DNA from: Mycobacterium sp. GA-0227b
GTDB lineage: Bacteria; Actinomycetota; Actinomycetes; Mycobacteriales; Mycobacteriaceae
Reading direction: 5' to 3'
NCBI RefSeq assembly: GCF_001499855.1
Contig: NZ_LQIK01000004.1
Span: 149,815 to 213,814 of the forward strand
DNA: 64,000 bases
Part shown: positions 9,349 to 17,792 of the stretch, in pieces
Numbering within the stretch: position 1 is the stretch's first letter
Layout: every line of letters begins with the position of its first letter
The notes under the pieces: model-generated
Told to the model about the DNA's origin: nothing
Database searches by the model: none
Seen by the model: only the letters and a program-made list of their open reading frames with translations
Made by a program: the position numbers and the translations under genes

Positions 9349-9948
9349 GTGCCCTCGAGGAACCGGGCCGGACCCGATGCGCGGACCCGACTGCTCGACG
9401 TCGCGCGGCGCCGGTTCGCGGCTGACGGTGCGTTGTCGGCCACGCTGGACGAGGTGCGTCGCGAGGCGGGTGTCAGCGTCGGCGCGCTGTATCACCACTT
9501 CCCGGACAAGCTTTCGCTGGCGACCGCGGTGTTCGCCCAGACACTCGGCGAGTACCAGGAGGGTTTCGTCGCGATGTTGCGCCGGCATGACACCGCCGAA
9601 GGCGGCATTCGCGGCGGGGTCGCCCATCACCTGCGGTGGGTGGCCGCTCATCGCGGCGAGGCGGCCTTCCTCCTCGGCCCCCGGCTCGACAGTCTCGAAC
9701 TTCGCGAGCGCAACGACGGGTTCTTCGCCGCGGTCCGCGACTGGTGGCGCCCGCATCACAGCTACGGGGCGCTACAGCCGATGCGGGACGGGGTGACGGC
9801 CGCCCTGTGGCTCGGCCCAGCCCAGGAGTACAGCCGGCACTGGGTCGCCGGACCGGCGAAGCGGATGCCTTCGGCAACGGTTGAGATCTTCGCGGATGCC
9901 GCATGGGCGGCGTTGCGCGCCAACAACATCGAGGAGGATGTGCCATGA
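9349..9948 (+). CDS. TetR/AcrR-family transcriptional regulator
   Basis: A 199-residue one-component repressor. The N-terminal helix-turn-helix is clear: TRLLDVARRRFAADG, then ATLDEVRREAGVSVGALYHHFPDK, the typical YxHFxxK end of the DNA-binding domain. The C-terminal ligand domain carries HHLRWVAAHRGEAAFLLG. It overlaps the following hydratase gene by four bases (ATGA), so the pair is one operon. Palindromes in its own promoter suggest autoregulation. GTG start. Confidence 0.92.
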   Translation: MPSRNRAGPDARTRLLDVARRRFAADGALSATLDEVRREAGVSVGALYHHFPDKLSLATAVFAQTLGEYQEGFVAMLRRHDTAEGGIRGGVAHHLRWVAAHRGEAAFLLGPRLDSLELRERNDGFFAAVRDWWRPHHSYGALQPMRDGVTAALWLGPAQEYSRHWVAGPAKRMPSATVEIFADAAWAALRANNIEEDVP

Positions 9949-10781
9949 CCGACAGGGCCGATTCGCTGTACCGGACGATGGTCGCCGCCGGCGACGACGT
10001 CGACGCGCCGGTGCGGTTGCGCGTCGAGCGCAGTGACGACAGAGCGGTGGTCACGCTCGACGAACCGCAGCGGCTCAACGTGCTGTCGGCCCCACTGGTG
10101 CGGCAGTTGCGGTCCGCGCTCGTCGAACTGGACGCCGACCCCGACGTGCGCGCTGTCGTGCTCACCGGTGCGGACCCTGGTTTCAGCGCTGGAGGCGATC
10201 TGCAGATGATGGATGCGGCGATCGGCCAGCTCGACGCGCCCGAGGGCACAGCCGACGTCTGGCGCTGGATCCGCCGCGAATTCGGCGGCATCGCGAGGCT
10301 GATCGCCGGATCGGACACGATCTTCGTGGCGGCACTCAACGGAGCGGCGGCCGGCGTCGGGCTGGCCTGGGCGCTGACATGTGATCTCGTGATCGCCAGC
10401 GAGCGTGCCGTAATCGTGCCGGCATTCGGCCGGCTGGGGCTGATCCCGGAGGTCGGCACGAGTTGGGCGTTGACCCGGCGACTGGGTTATCAGGGGGCGC
10501 TCGCGTTCTACCTGCGCGGCGCGCACATCGACGCCCGCCAGGCCCAGCGCCTCGGTCTGGTCCAGGAGGTGGTCGAACACGATCGACTGCTGGCCGCCGC
10601 CGACGAATGGTGCTCGCGCATCTGCGCGATGCCGCCGCACACGGTCGCGATGGCCAAGCCGCTGCTCCGCGCGGCCGCCGACGCCGACTGGGCCGACGCG
10701 CTCACGCTCGAAGAGTTCGCCGAGCCGACGTGCTTCACCACCGCCGCCTTCGCCGAGAGCGTGCGTTCGATGCTGAAGTGA
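9945..10781 (+). CDS. Enoyl-CoA hydratase/isomerase family protein
   Basis: Crotonase-fold protein of 278 residues, likely acting on an acyl-CoA in the cytoplasm. Seen: the oxyanion-hole segment GADPGFSAGGDLQMMD and the central NGAAAGVGLAWALTCD loop followed by FGRLGLIPEVG. In this position classic hydratases have Glu at both catalytic sites; here E of IPEVG is present while the first is less clear. ATG 9945 has GAGGAGG upstream (9931-9937) and overlaps the TetR stop. Substrate unknown; the TetR neighbour probably controls it. Confidence 0.9.
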   Translation: MTDRADSLYRTMVAAGDDVDAPVRLRVERSDDRAVVTLDEPQRLNVLSAPLVRQLRSALVELDADPDVRAVVLTGADPGFSAGGDLQMMDAAIGQLDAPEGTADVWRWIRREFGGIARLIAGSDTIFVAALNGAAAGVGLAWALTCDLVIASERAVIVPAFGRLGLIPEVGTSWALTRRLGYQGALAFYLRGAHIDARQAQRLGLVQEVVEHDRLLAAADEWCSRICAMPPHTVAMAKPLLRAAADADWADALTLEEFAEPTCFTTAAFAESVRSMLK

Positions 10782-10828
10782 ACCCGCGCCGCCTTCACAT
10801 CGGCGAATCGACCTGCTCACGCCTGAAT

Positions 10829-10847
10829 GGTCATTAACATAGTGACC
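10829..10847 (+). promoter_or_regulatory. Short inverted repeat before the DUF2236 operon
   Basis: GGTCA (10829-10833) and TGACC (10843-10847) flank an AT-rich nine-base spacer TTAACATAG that could serve as a -10 region. It lies 27 bases before the first small membrane gene. A repressor site overlapping the promoter is plausible, perhaps for the nearby TetR protein; arms are short. Confidence 0.35.
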
Positions 10848-10873
10848 GCATCGGGAAAGTGGAGGGAGTGAGC

Positions 10874-11095
10874 GTGCTCAGCGCAGTGAGGAAGGTCTTG
10901 ACCTTCGAGATGACCGTCGCCGAGTGGATCGGCACCGCGCTCATGCTCGCCGCACCCTACCTCGTCGTCGGCGTGGGCTGGACGGCGCTGAACCTGGACC
11001 AGCTGGACGGTACGGGCCTTGCGTGGCTCGGCCAGCTCATCGCGGCGATCGCGTTCTGGCCGGCAATGGTCTTCTCGGCGGTGTGCCTCGCATGA
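10874..11095 (+). CDS. Small membrane protein, first flank of DUF2236 operon
   Basis: About 73 residues with two hydrophobic segments: TVAEWIGTALMLAAPYLVVGVGW and LGQLIAAIAFWPAMVFSAVCLA. GTG 10874 is favoured because GGAGGGA ends six bases upstream; GTG 10868 and 10859 are possible. Its stop overlaps the next start (ATGA). The PYLxxGxxW and AFWPA patterns recur in the protein encoded at 11949-12197, so the two are paralogues. No known function; probably a partner of the oxygenase-like protein between them. Confidence 0.75.
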   Translation: MLSAVRKVLTFEMTVAEWIGTALMLAAPYLVVGVGWTALNLDQLDGTGLAWLGQLIAAIAFWPAMVFSAVCLA

Positions 11096-11952
11096 CCGAC
11101 CCCTACCGCATCACCGTGCGCCGTCGCACCGCGCGATGGGACACCGAGCCGGTCACCGCCGCGGAGGCGATGGACTTCTGGGCCTTCGCCGCGGGCGCGG
11201 CCAACGTCGTCATGCAGTTGTCCTGGCCGGAGGTGGGTTACGGCGTCGCCGAGAGCAAGGTCGATTCCGGAAATCTGCTCAAGCATCCGTGGAAGCGGGC
11301 GAGGACGACGTTCCAGTACCTCGCCGTGGCGGTGCTCGGCACGCCCGACGACCGCGCCGCGTTCCGGGAGGCGGTCAACTCCTCACACCGGCACGTCAAG
11401 TCGACCGCCGAAAGCCCGGTCCGGTACAACGCGTTCGACCGTGATCTGCAGATGTGGGTCGCTGCTTGCCTTTTCGTCGGTCTGGAGGACACCTATCAGC
11501 TGCTGCGCGGTGAGCTGACGCCGGAGCAGGCCGATCAGTTCTACCGTTCCGCGTGGCCGCTGGGTACCACGTTGCAGGTGACCGAGGAGCAGTGGCCGCC
11601 GACCCGTGCCGAGTTCGACGACTATTGGCGGCGCGCATGTCAGCGGGTTTCGATCGACGATCGGGTGCGAGATTATCTGCTCCACATGGTGAACCTGCGC
11701 ATGATCAACCCGCTGCTGGCGCTGCCGTTCCGGCCGCTGCTGAAGTTCCTCACCACCGGCTTCCTCGCGCCGGTGTTCCGGGAGCAAATGGGGTTACGGT
11801 GGAGCGGCTTCAGACAGTTCCTCTTCGAAATGCTCTTTCTGACAGTCGCTTTGGTCAACAGATTCCTGCCGGTGTTCGTCCGGCAAGGCGGCAGCTACGT
11901 GCTGCTCGCCGATGTGCGCCGCCGGGTCCGCACCCACCGGGCGCTGGTATGA
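11092..11952 (+). CDS. DUF2236 (mpaB/latex-clearing-type) oxygenase-like protein
   Basis: A 286-residue protein of the DUF2236 family, which includes b-type heme oxygenases such as latex clearing protein. Seen: KRARTTFQY, REAVNSSHRHV with the conserved His, and RYNAFDRDLQMWVAACLFVGLED. The usual His after WV is Ala here. Helical hydrophobic segments near the C-terminus (FLFEMLFLTVALVNRFLPVF) suggest membrane contact. It overlaps both neighbours by four bases (ATGA on each side), so expression is translationally coupled. Substrate unknown. Confidence 0.85.
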   Translation: MTDPYRITVRRRTARWDTEPVTAAEAMDFWAFAAGAANVVMQLSWPEVGYGVAESKVDSGNLLKHPWKRARTTFQYLAVAVLGTPDDRAAFREAVNSSHRHVKSTAESPVRYNAFDRDLQMWVAACLFVGLEDTYQLLRGELTPEQADQFYRSAWPLGTTLQVTEEQWPPTRAEFDDYWRRACQRVSIDDRVRDYLLHMVNLRMINPLLALPFRPLLKFLTTGFLAPVFREQMGLRWSGFRQFLFEMLFLTVALVNRFLPVFVRQGGSYVLLADVRRRVRTHRALV

Positions 11953-12197
11953 CGACGCTGCGCCGCTTGCTGAGCCGTCGGATCAGCGTCGAGGCGATGA
12001 TCGAGATCGCGATGTGGCTGGCGATTCCCTACCTGCTGATCGGTTTGGCGTGGGCGTTCTTCGACGCCGAACAGGTGCAGCTGATCGACACCGCGCTGCG
12101 TACCCGGATACCGGCGGGCTCGGACATCGCCGCGTTCATGCTCACCGCGGCGTTCTGGCCGGCCAACCTGCTCGGCGTCGAACTCTGCATGGCGTGA
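11949..12197 (+). CDS. Small membrane protein, second flank of DUF2236 operon
   Basis: An 82-residue protein with two hydrophobic stretches, AMIEIAMWLAIPYLLIGLAW and IAAFMLTAAFWPANLLGVEL. It is paralogous to the protein at 10874-11095, sharing PYLxxGxxW, the acidic Asp/Glu-Gln spacer and AFWPA. ATG 11949 overlaps the DUF2236 stop. The pair may form a membrane anchor or subunit pair for the oxygenase-like protein. Confidence 0.8.
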   Translation: MTTLRRLLSRRISVEAMIEIAMWLAIPYLLIGLAWAFFDAEQVQLIDTALRTRIPAGSDIAAFMLTAAFWPANLLGVELCMA

Positions 12198-12224
12198 GGT
12201 TGGCAGCAGTGCCACGATGAGGCG

Positions 12225-12983
12225 ATGACGGGCCGTCCCGACGAAGATCGTGAGCCGGGGCTGGCCGGCTATCCCGTCGTCGCCCCGCCGGTGCGCCGCC
12301 CCGTCATCTCCGAGCAGCTCTGGTGTGACCTGACATTCGTGCACTGGCCGGTGCGGCCGGAGGGCGTCGCGCATCTTCTTCCACCTGGTACCCGCCCGGA
12401 CGTCTTCGCCGACGGGCTCACCTACGTCGGGCTGGTGGCCTTCACGATGCGCAGCACCACGCTCGGCCCTGCGCTGCGCGTCCCGTACTTCGGTACATTC
12501 GCCGAGACCAACGTCCGGTTGTATTCCGTCGATGACGCCGGTCGTCACGGCGTCGTGTTCATGTCACTGGAAGCCGAGCGCCTGGCCGTCGTTGCGGCCC
12601 TTCGTATCTCGCTTGGAATTCGGTATACCTGGGCCAGGATGCGCGTCGAGCGGTCAGGGGAGCGGGTGCGCTATCGCAGCGTGCGCCGATGGCCTCGTCG
12701 CGGACTGCGCAGCACGCTCGCCGTGCGGATCGGAGCCGAAGTGACCCCGACGCCGCTGGAGGTCTGGCTGACTGCGCGGTGGGGTGCGCACACCCGCAAG
12801 GCCGGCAGGACCTGGTGGGTGCCCAACGAACACGACCCCTGGCCACTGTGCGCGGCCGAGATCGCCGAGTTCGACGACGATCTCGTCGCTGCCGCCGGTG
12901 TCATCCCCGCAGGCCCGAGACTGCGGGCGCTGTTCACGAACGGTGTGCGCGCGCGGTTCGGGCGCCCCTGCATCGTCGCCTGA
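12225..12983 (+). CDS. DUF2071 (YqjF-type) protein
   Basis: A 252-residue soluble protein recognised by SEQLWCDLTFVHWPVRPE at the start, the LTYVGLVAFTMR segment and PYFGTFAETNVRLY, the family core. The far end (WWVPNEHDPWPLCAAEI) holds the second conserved patch. The family has no settled biochemical function. The gene lies 27 bases after the DUF2236 operon and may be its fourth member. Ordinary base composition for the region. Confidence 0.85.
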   Translation: MTGRPDEDREPGLAGYPVVAPPVRRPVISEQLWCDLTFVHWPVRPEGVAHLLPPGTRPDVFADGLTYVGLVAFTMRSTTLGPALRVPYFGTFAETNVRLYSVDDAGRHGVVFMSLEAERLAVVAALRISLGIRYTWARMRVERSGERVRYRSVRRWPRRGLRSTLAVRIGAEVTPTPLEVWLTARWGAHTRKAGRTWWVPNEHDPWPLCAAEIAEFDDDLVAAAGVIPAGPRLRALFTNGVRARFGRPCIVA

Positions 12984-12989
12984 CCGGCG

Positions 12990-13838
12990 TTACGGACCCG
13001 TGTACCCCGGCGGGTTGGGCGTGTCGACCCAGAGGTCGACACCGAGTTCGGCGCCGGGCACGCAGTTGTATACCGACAGGTCGGTCACGCCCGACTCGAG
13101 CAGCACGTCCTCGCACAGCGCCGAGTTCCCGGTGTACTCGCGGGCGGCCTTGTTGAGGATCACGTACGCGGCGTCGGCGTAGACGTCGGGCTTCCGCGCA
13201 CGCCCCATCGCCTCATCGCCGCCGAGCAGGTTCTGCACCGCGGCCGTGGCCACCAGTGTCCGTGGCCACAGGGTGTTGGAGGCGACGCCCTCGTCGCGCA
13301 GCTCCTCGGCGATCGCCAACGCGCACAACGACATCCCGTATTTGGCCATCATGTAAGCGGTCGGTTTGAGCCACTCCGGCTCGAGCCGCACCGGCGGGGA
13401 CAGCGTCAGGATGTGCGGGTTCTCCCGGCCCACCATGTGCGGAATGCAGGCCTGCGAAACGGCATACGTACCTCGCACCTGGATGCCGTTCATCAGGTCG
13501 AACCGCTTCAGCGGCACCTCGGTGATCGAGCCCAGGTTGATCGCCGAGGCGTTGTTGACACAGATGTCGATGCCACCGAACTGCTCGACGGTCTGGGTCA
13601 CCGCAGCGGCGACCGAATCGCCGTCGCGGATGTCGCCGACGATGGGCAGCGCCTGCCCGCCGGCGTCCTCCAGCTCCTTGGCCGCGGTGTAAACGGTGCC
13701 GGGCAGCTTCGGATGCGGTTCGGCGGTCTTGGCGATCAATGCGATGTTGGCGCCGTCGGCAGCCGCCCGCTTGGCGATCGCCAGGCCGATCCCGCGACTC
13801 GCGCCGGAGATGAACATGGTCTTTCCCGAAAGCGACAT
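12990..13838 (-). CDS. Short-chain dehydrogenase/reductase (Rv3224 family, HSDL2-like)
   Basis: A 282-residue NAD(P)-dependent oxidoreductase. Seen: the Rossmann motif ISGASRGIGLAIAKRA at residues 10-25, NNASAINLG, and the catalytic YMMAK preceded by the Ser of LTLSPP. The long C-terminal part with WPRTLVATAAVQ matches the HSDL2-type group and Rv3224. Convergent with the DUF2071 gene, seven bases apart. Substrate not known. Confidence 0.92.
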   Translation of the reverse strand: MSLSGKTMFISGASRGIGLAIAKRAAADGANIALIAKTAEPHPKLPGTVYTAAKELEDAGGQALPIVGDIRDGDSVAAAVTQTVEQFGGIDICVNNASAINLGSITEVPLKRFDLMNGIQVRGTYAVSQACIPHMVGRENPHILTLSPPVRLEPEWLKPTAYMMAKYGMSLCALAIAEELRDEGVASNTLWPRTLVATAAVQNLLGGDEAMGRARKPDVYADAAYVILNKAAREYTGNSALCEDVLLESGVTDLSVYNCVPGAELGVDLWVDTPNPPGYTGP

Positions 13839-13949
13839 GGCCTCACCCTAACCGCCGGGCGGGCGCATCCGACGAGACCGAGTGTGACCTTTTGTCACGC
13901 GTTCAGCGCTCGACACGTGTCGATAACCCACGTCCGGCCCGGGAAACGT

Positions 13950-14438
13950 TCATGCGCAGATGTCGGCGGTGACCGCGTCGGTCAGCCGGACCAGGTCCTG
14001 CGGGGGGACGGCGACGTCGCACCCGCGCTTGCCCGCGCTGCACAACACCCGGGCCCAACCCAGAGCGGACACGTCGACGACGGTCGGTAGCGGCTTGCGC
14101 TGACCCAACGGCGAGATTCCGCCGACCACATAGCCGGTCGACCGTTCGGCCGCCGCCCGCTCGGCCATGGTGACCTTGGACACGCCGAACGCAGCGGCCG
14201 CCGCCTTCAACGAAAGCTTGGCCGGTACCGGTAGCACCGCGACGCCGAGGCCTTCGGGCAGCGCCAGCACCAGCGTCTTGAAGACCTGAGCGGCCTCGAT
14301 ACCCTGTGCCCCCGCCAGCGCGTCCACGGCCTCCTCGCCGAACGACTCGGTGCGGCGGTCGTGGTGGTACTGCAGAACCTCGTGTGGGACCTCCGCGGCG
14401 ATCAGGGCTGCGATGGCAGGAGTAGCTGCGCGCGCCAC
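13950..14438 (-). CDS. ybaK: YbaK/EbsC Cys-tRNA(Pro) deacylase
   Basis: A 162-residue trans-editing enzyme that hydrolyses Cys mischarged onto tRNA-Pro. Seen: FKTLVL with the essential Lys, and VVGGISPLGQRKPLPTVVD, the family signature. One uninterrupted frame; in M. tuberculosis the equivalent is annotated as two pieces (Rv3224A/Rv3224B). GTG start. Divergent from sigH. Confidence 0.92.
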   Translation of the reverse strand: MARAATPAIAALIAAEVPHEVLQYHHDRRTESFGEEAVDALAGAQGIEAAQVFKTLVLALPEGLGVAVLPVPAKLSLKAAAAAFGVSKVTMAERAAAERSTGYVVGGISPLGQRKPLPTVVDVSALGWARVLCSAGKRGCDVAVPPQDLVRLTDAVTADICA

Positions 14439-14475
14439 CGCGCCAGACTAATGCGCGCGCCGACGCCGGTATTCC

Positions 14476-14503
14476 GGGAACAACCACGCCCCCGGCCGCT
14501 GTT
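14476..14503 (+). promoter_or_regulatory. SigH-type promoter upstream of sigH
   Basis: GGGAACA (14476-14482) followed after 17 bases by TGTT (14500-14503) matches the mycobacterial SigH consensus (GGGAAYA, 16-17 bases, cGTT). It lies 85 bases before the sigH start and implies autoregulation, as known for M. tuberculosis sigH. Confidence 0.65.
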
Positions 14504-14588
14504 ATTGACGGCGACTGTGGCGTCGCGGACGCGGCGGCCGGAAAACATGTCGGTCTCAACCTCTAGGATTGGCTGAAGGGAGTCACTT

Positions 14589-15362
14589 GTGCCAACGCTG
14601 GCGATGGACTTCCCGATGCGCCCGGTGGATGTGCCGGGCTTGTTCGGTGGCACCGCGACAGAAGGGACGGTGTTCCCCACAGTGACCGATTCTGAGACCG
14701 ACTCCGACGGGTCGACGCGCGATACGGCGCCGGAGACAGGGCCGGAAACCCCGCCGTCGCAGGAGACCGACGCCGAGCTGACCGCGCGCTTCGAACGCGA
14801 TGCGATTCCGCTGCTCGACCAGTTGTACGGCGGCGCGCTGCGCATGACGCGCAACCCCGCCGACGCCGAGGACCTGCTGCAGGAAACCATGGTGAAGGCC
14901 TACGCCGGCTTCCGCTCGTTCCGCGAGGGCACCAACCTCAAGGCGTGGCTGTACCGCATCCTGACCAACACCTACATCAACAGCTACCGCAAGAAGCAGC
15001 GCCAGCCCTCGGAGTATCCGACCGAGGAGATCACCGACTGGCAGCTCGCCGCCAACGCCGAGCACTCGTCGACCGGGCTGCGCTCGGCCGAGGTCGAGGC
15101 GCTCGAGTTGCTGCCGGACAACGAGATCAAGGAAGCGCTGCAGGCGCTACCTGAGGATTTCCGGATGGCGGTCTACTACGCCGACGTCGAGGGCTTCCCC
15201 TACAAGGAGATCGCCGAGATCATGGACACGCCGATAGGCACGGTGATGTCCCGGTTGCACCGGGGCAGGCGCCAGCTGCGCGAACTGCTGGCCAATGTGG
15301 CCAGGGAGCGCGGTTTCATGCGGGGACAGCAGATGGACACACCCGAGGAGGTCTCGTCATGA
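14589..15362 (+). CDS. sigH: RNA polymerase sigma factor SigH (ECF)
   Basis: ECF sigma factor for oxidative and heat stress. From [21 protein letters not shown] onward it is nearly identical to M. tuberculosis SigH: region 2 with [17 protein letters not shown] and [16 protein letters not shown], region 4 with [24 protein letters not shown] 14589 has GGGAG six bases upstream and adds about 40 N-terminal residues; a GTG at 14682 would give a length nearer the 216 residues of M. tuberculosis. Its stop overlaps rshA (ATGA), so factor and anti-sigma are made together. Confidence 0.96.
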   Translation: MPTLAMDFPMRPVDVPGLFGGTATEGTVFPTVTDSETDSDGSTRDTAPETGPETPPSQETDAELTARFERDAIPLLDQLYGGALRMTRNPADAEDLLQETMVKAYAGFRSFREGTNLKAWLYRILTNTYINSYRKKQRQPSEYPTEEITDWQLAANAEHSSTGLRSAEVEALELLPDNEIKEALQALPEDFRMAVYYADVEGFPYKEIAEIMDTPIGTVMSRLHRGRRQLRELLANVARERGFMRGQQMDTPEEVSS

Positions 15363-15664
15363 GCTCGTTCTCGGACGACGAGCGCTGGCGGCCCCCGGTC
15401 GGCCCCGTCGATCCCGAGCACCCCGAATGCGCGGCGGTCATCGCCGAGGTATGGACGTTGCTCGACGGAGAATGCACGCCCGAGACGCGTGACAAACTGC
15501 GCCAGCACCTCGAAGACTGCCCCGCGTGTCTACGCCACTACGGCGTTGAGGAGCGGGTCAAGAAGCTGATTGCGAAAAAGTGCAGCGGCGACAAGGCGCC
15601 AGAAAGCCTGCGAGAGCGGCTGCGCATCGAGATCAGCCGCACGACGATCATTCGGCGCGGCTAG
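15359..15664 (+). CDS. rshA: Anti-sigma factor RshA (ZAS family)
   Basis: A 101-residue redox-sensitive anti-sigma factor that binds SigH under reducing conditions. The zinc-binding HxxxCxxC motif is intact at His50, Cys54 and Cys57 ([12 protein letters not shown]), with further Cys at 24, 39 and 74. It overlaps sigH by four bases. Oxidation of the Cys motif releases SigH. Confidence 0.95.
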   Translation: MSSFSDDERWRPPVGPVDPEHPECAAVIAEVWTLLDGECTPETRDKLRQHLEDCPACLRHYGVEERVKKLIAKKCSGDKAPESLRERLRIEISRTTIIRRG

Positions 15665-15690
15665 CGCGCTGCGGCCAACACCGGGCGCGG

Positions 15691-15783
15691 TCAGCGCACC
15701 GACTTCGAACCGGCGTTCGGCCGCTTACCGTGGTTGGCCTTGGTGTGCTTGCGGTCGCGCTTCTTACGGCCACGCTTGGCCAT
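15691..15783 (-). CDS. 50S ribosomal protein bL37, 30-residue form
   Basis: A tiny, very basic protein beginning MAKRGRKKRDRKH and containing TKANHGKRPNA, the sequence of the mycobacterial ribosomal protein bL37 known from M. smegmatis 70S structures. GGAGGT (15789-15794) lies five bases before the ATG. The reading frame continues six residues (GSKSVR) beyond the NA where, as I recall, the 24-residue M. smegmatis form ends. It is convergent with rshA and divergent from the TB7.3 gene. Confidence 0.85.
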   Translation of the reverse strand: MAKRGRKKRDRKHTKANHGKRPNAGSKSVR

Positions 15784-15940
15784 GGTCTACCTCCGAATGG
15801 TCTGGTGGATTTCTCGGCCCGCATCCGGCGGGCACGTCGGAGCCATTGTCTCATGGCCCTGCGACACCGCTGACGGGCCTGTCGTGTGGTTCGATGTAGG
15901 CCGATAGGCATTCACAGCAGCGGAGTGGAATGGGGTGAGG

Positions 15941-16156
15941 ATGGCCGAGGACGTTCGCGCTGAGATCGTGGCCAGTGTGCTCGAGGTCGTGGTGAGCGAG
16001 GGCGATCAGATCGGCCAGGGCGACACCCTGGTGCTGCTGGAGTCGATGAAGATGGAGATCCCGGTGCTGGCCGAGGTGGCGGGCACCGTGAGCAAGGTCA
16101 GCGTCTCCGTCGGCGACGTCATCCAGGCCGGTGACCTCATCGCGGTGATCAGCTGA
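15941..16156 (+). CDS. Biotinylated protein TB7.3
   Basis: A 71-residue stand-alone biotinyl domain. The biotin site is Lys37 in ESMKMEIPV, and the second half repeats the lipoyl/biotinyl barrel pattern (GTVSKVSVSVGDVIQAGDLI). Length equals Rv3221c. ATG 15941 follows GGTGAGG. It is probably a free biotin carrier for an acyl-CoA carboxylase, but no carboxylase genes are adjacent. Confidence 0.94.
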   Translation: MAEDVRAEIVASVLEVVVSEGDQIGQGDTLVLLESMKMEIPVLAEVAGTVSKVSVSVGDVIQAGDLIAVIS

Positions 16157-16197
16157 TCACCGCGTCCGTGTGATCCGCCGCCGGAGGTAAACCCGCG

Positions 16198-17685
16198 ATG
16201 TCCACGCTCGGTGACCTGCTCGCCGAGCACACCATGCTGCCCGGCAACGCGGTCGATCATCTGCATGCGGTGGTGGGCGAGTGGCAGCTGCTCGCCGACC
16301 TGTCCTTCGCCGACTACCTGATGTGGGTGCGCCGCGACGACGGCTCCCTGGTCTGCGTGGCGCAGGTGCGACCGAACACCGCCCCGACCGTGCTGCTGGC
16401 CGACGCGGTCAGCACGCTGGCCGCGGCGGACGCGCTGCCCGTCGTCGCCGCGGCGTTCACCTCAGGTGAGATCGCCGTGGGAGACGGTGCTGGACAACAG
16501 GTTTCACCCGGTCTCAATGTCGAGGCCGTGCCTGTGCGGTACAAGGACGAGGTCGTCGCGGTGTTGACCCATCAGACCGCTCTGGCCGCTCGCAAAGCCA
16601 GTCCGCTGGAAGTCGCGTATCTCGACTGTGCTCGCGATCTGCTGCACATGTTGGCCGAAGGCACCTTTCCCAACGTCGGAGACCTTGCGATGTCGCGGTC
16701 GAGCCCACGCGTCGGTGACGGGTTCATCCGGCTCGACGAGACGGGGGTGGTCACCTTCGCCAGCCCGAACGCGATCTCGGCCTACCACCGGATGGGGTTG
16801 GCCGCCGAACTCGGCGGCCACAACCTCGTCACTGTCACGCGCCCCTTGATCGGCGACCCGTTCGAGGCGCAGGAGCTGGCGAACCATGTGGGCGATTCGC
16901 TGGCCGGCGGGTCCAGCATGCGCATGGAGGTCGACGCCGGCGGTGCCGCCGTGCTGATGCGTACGCTGCCGCTGGTCGTGCACGGCAAGGCCGTTGGCGC
17001 CGCGGTGTTGATCCGTGACGTGACCGAGGTCAAGCGTCGCGACCGGGCATTGCTGTCGAAGGACGCCACGATCCGTGAGATTCACCATCGCGTGAAGAAC
17101 AACCTGCAGACCGTCGCGGCACTGCTGCGCCTGCAGGCCCGGCGCACCAACAACGACGAAGGCCGCGAGGCGTTGATGGAGTCGGTGCGACGGGTGTCGT
17201 CGATCGCGCTGGTGCACGACGCGCTCTCGATGTCGGTGGACGAGGAGGTCAACCTCGACGAGGTCGTGGACCGAATCCTGCCGATGATGAACGACGTTGC
17301 GGCGGTGGACAGTCCGATCCGCATCAACCGGGTCGGTGATCTGGGTGTGCTCGATGCGGATCGCGCCACCGCGCTCATCATGGTCATCACCGAGCTTGTG
17401 CAGAACGCTATCGAGCACGCATTCGAGCCCGGGACTAGACAGGGCTGCGTGACGATCCGGGCCGAACGATCGGCCAGGTGGCTCGACGTGGTGGTCCACG
17501 ACGATGGACGCGGCCTGCCCGACGAGTTCAGCCTGGAGGGATCCGACCGGCTCGGTCTTCAGATCGTGCGGACGCTGGTGTCGGCGGAACTGGATGGGTC
17601 GCTGGACATGCACGAGGTGGCCAACGGCGGGACCGACGTCGTGCTGCGTGTGCCGCTGGGCCGCCCGCGGCGCGCCGCCCAGTAG
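16198..17685 (+). CDS. pdtaS: Sensor histidine kinase PdtaS
   Basis: A 495-residue cytosolic kinase of the two-component pair PdtaS-PdtaR (Rv3220c-Rv1626), where the partner is an RNA-binding antiterminator. Seen: an N-terminal GAF-like domain (residues 1-145), a PAS-like domain (about 165-280), then the HisKA_2 dimerisation box REIHHRVKNNLQTVAALL with the phospho-His at 296/297, and an HATPase domain with ELVQNAIEHAF and DDGRGLP. No membrane segment is visible. PdtaR is not in this window. Confidence 0.95.
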   Translation: MSTLGDLLAEHTMLPGNAVDHLHAVVGEWQLLADLSFADYLMWVRRDDGSLVCVAQVRPNTAPTVLLADAVSTLAAADALPVVAAAFTSGEIAVGDGAGQQVSPGLNVEAVPVRYKDEVVAVLTHQTALAARKASPLEVAYLDCARDLLHMLAEGTFPNVGDLAMSRSSPRVGDGFIRLDETGVVTFASPNAISAYHRMGLAAELGGHNLVTVTRPLIGDPFEAQELANHVGDSLAGGSSMRMEVDAGGAAVLMRTLPLVVHGKAVGAAVLIRDVTEVKRRDRALLSKDATIREIHHRVKNNLQTVAALLRLQARRTNNDEGREALMESVRRVSSIALVHDALSMSVDEEVNLDEVVDRILPMMNDVAAVDSPIRINRVGDLGVLDADRATALIMVITELVQNAIEHAFEPGTRQGCVTIRAERSARWLDVVVHDDGRGLPDEFSLEGSDRLGLQIVRTLVSAELDGSLDMHEVANGGTDVVLRVPLGRPRRAAQ

Positions 17686-17742
17686 AAATTCGCTGATTGG
17701 CCATTAATGTCGCGAATTGGCCAAATTGAATTCGCACAAAGA

Positions 17743-17770
17743 TACGGCCCCGACAAATGTCGGGGCCGTA
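17743..17770. terminator. Bidirectional terminator between pdtaS and whiB1
   Basis: Two perfect 13-base arms, TACGGCCCCGACA (17743-17755) and TGTCGGGGCCGTA (17758-17770), with a two-base AA spacer. Very stable GC-rich hairpin between convergent genes; no long U-tract, as usual in mycobacteria. Confidence 0.8.
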
Positions 17771-17792
17771 AAGGTTGGTGCTGGACGCGGAC

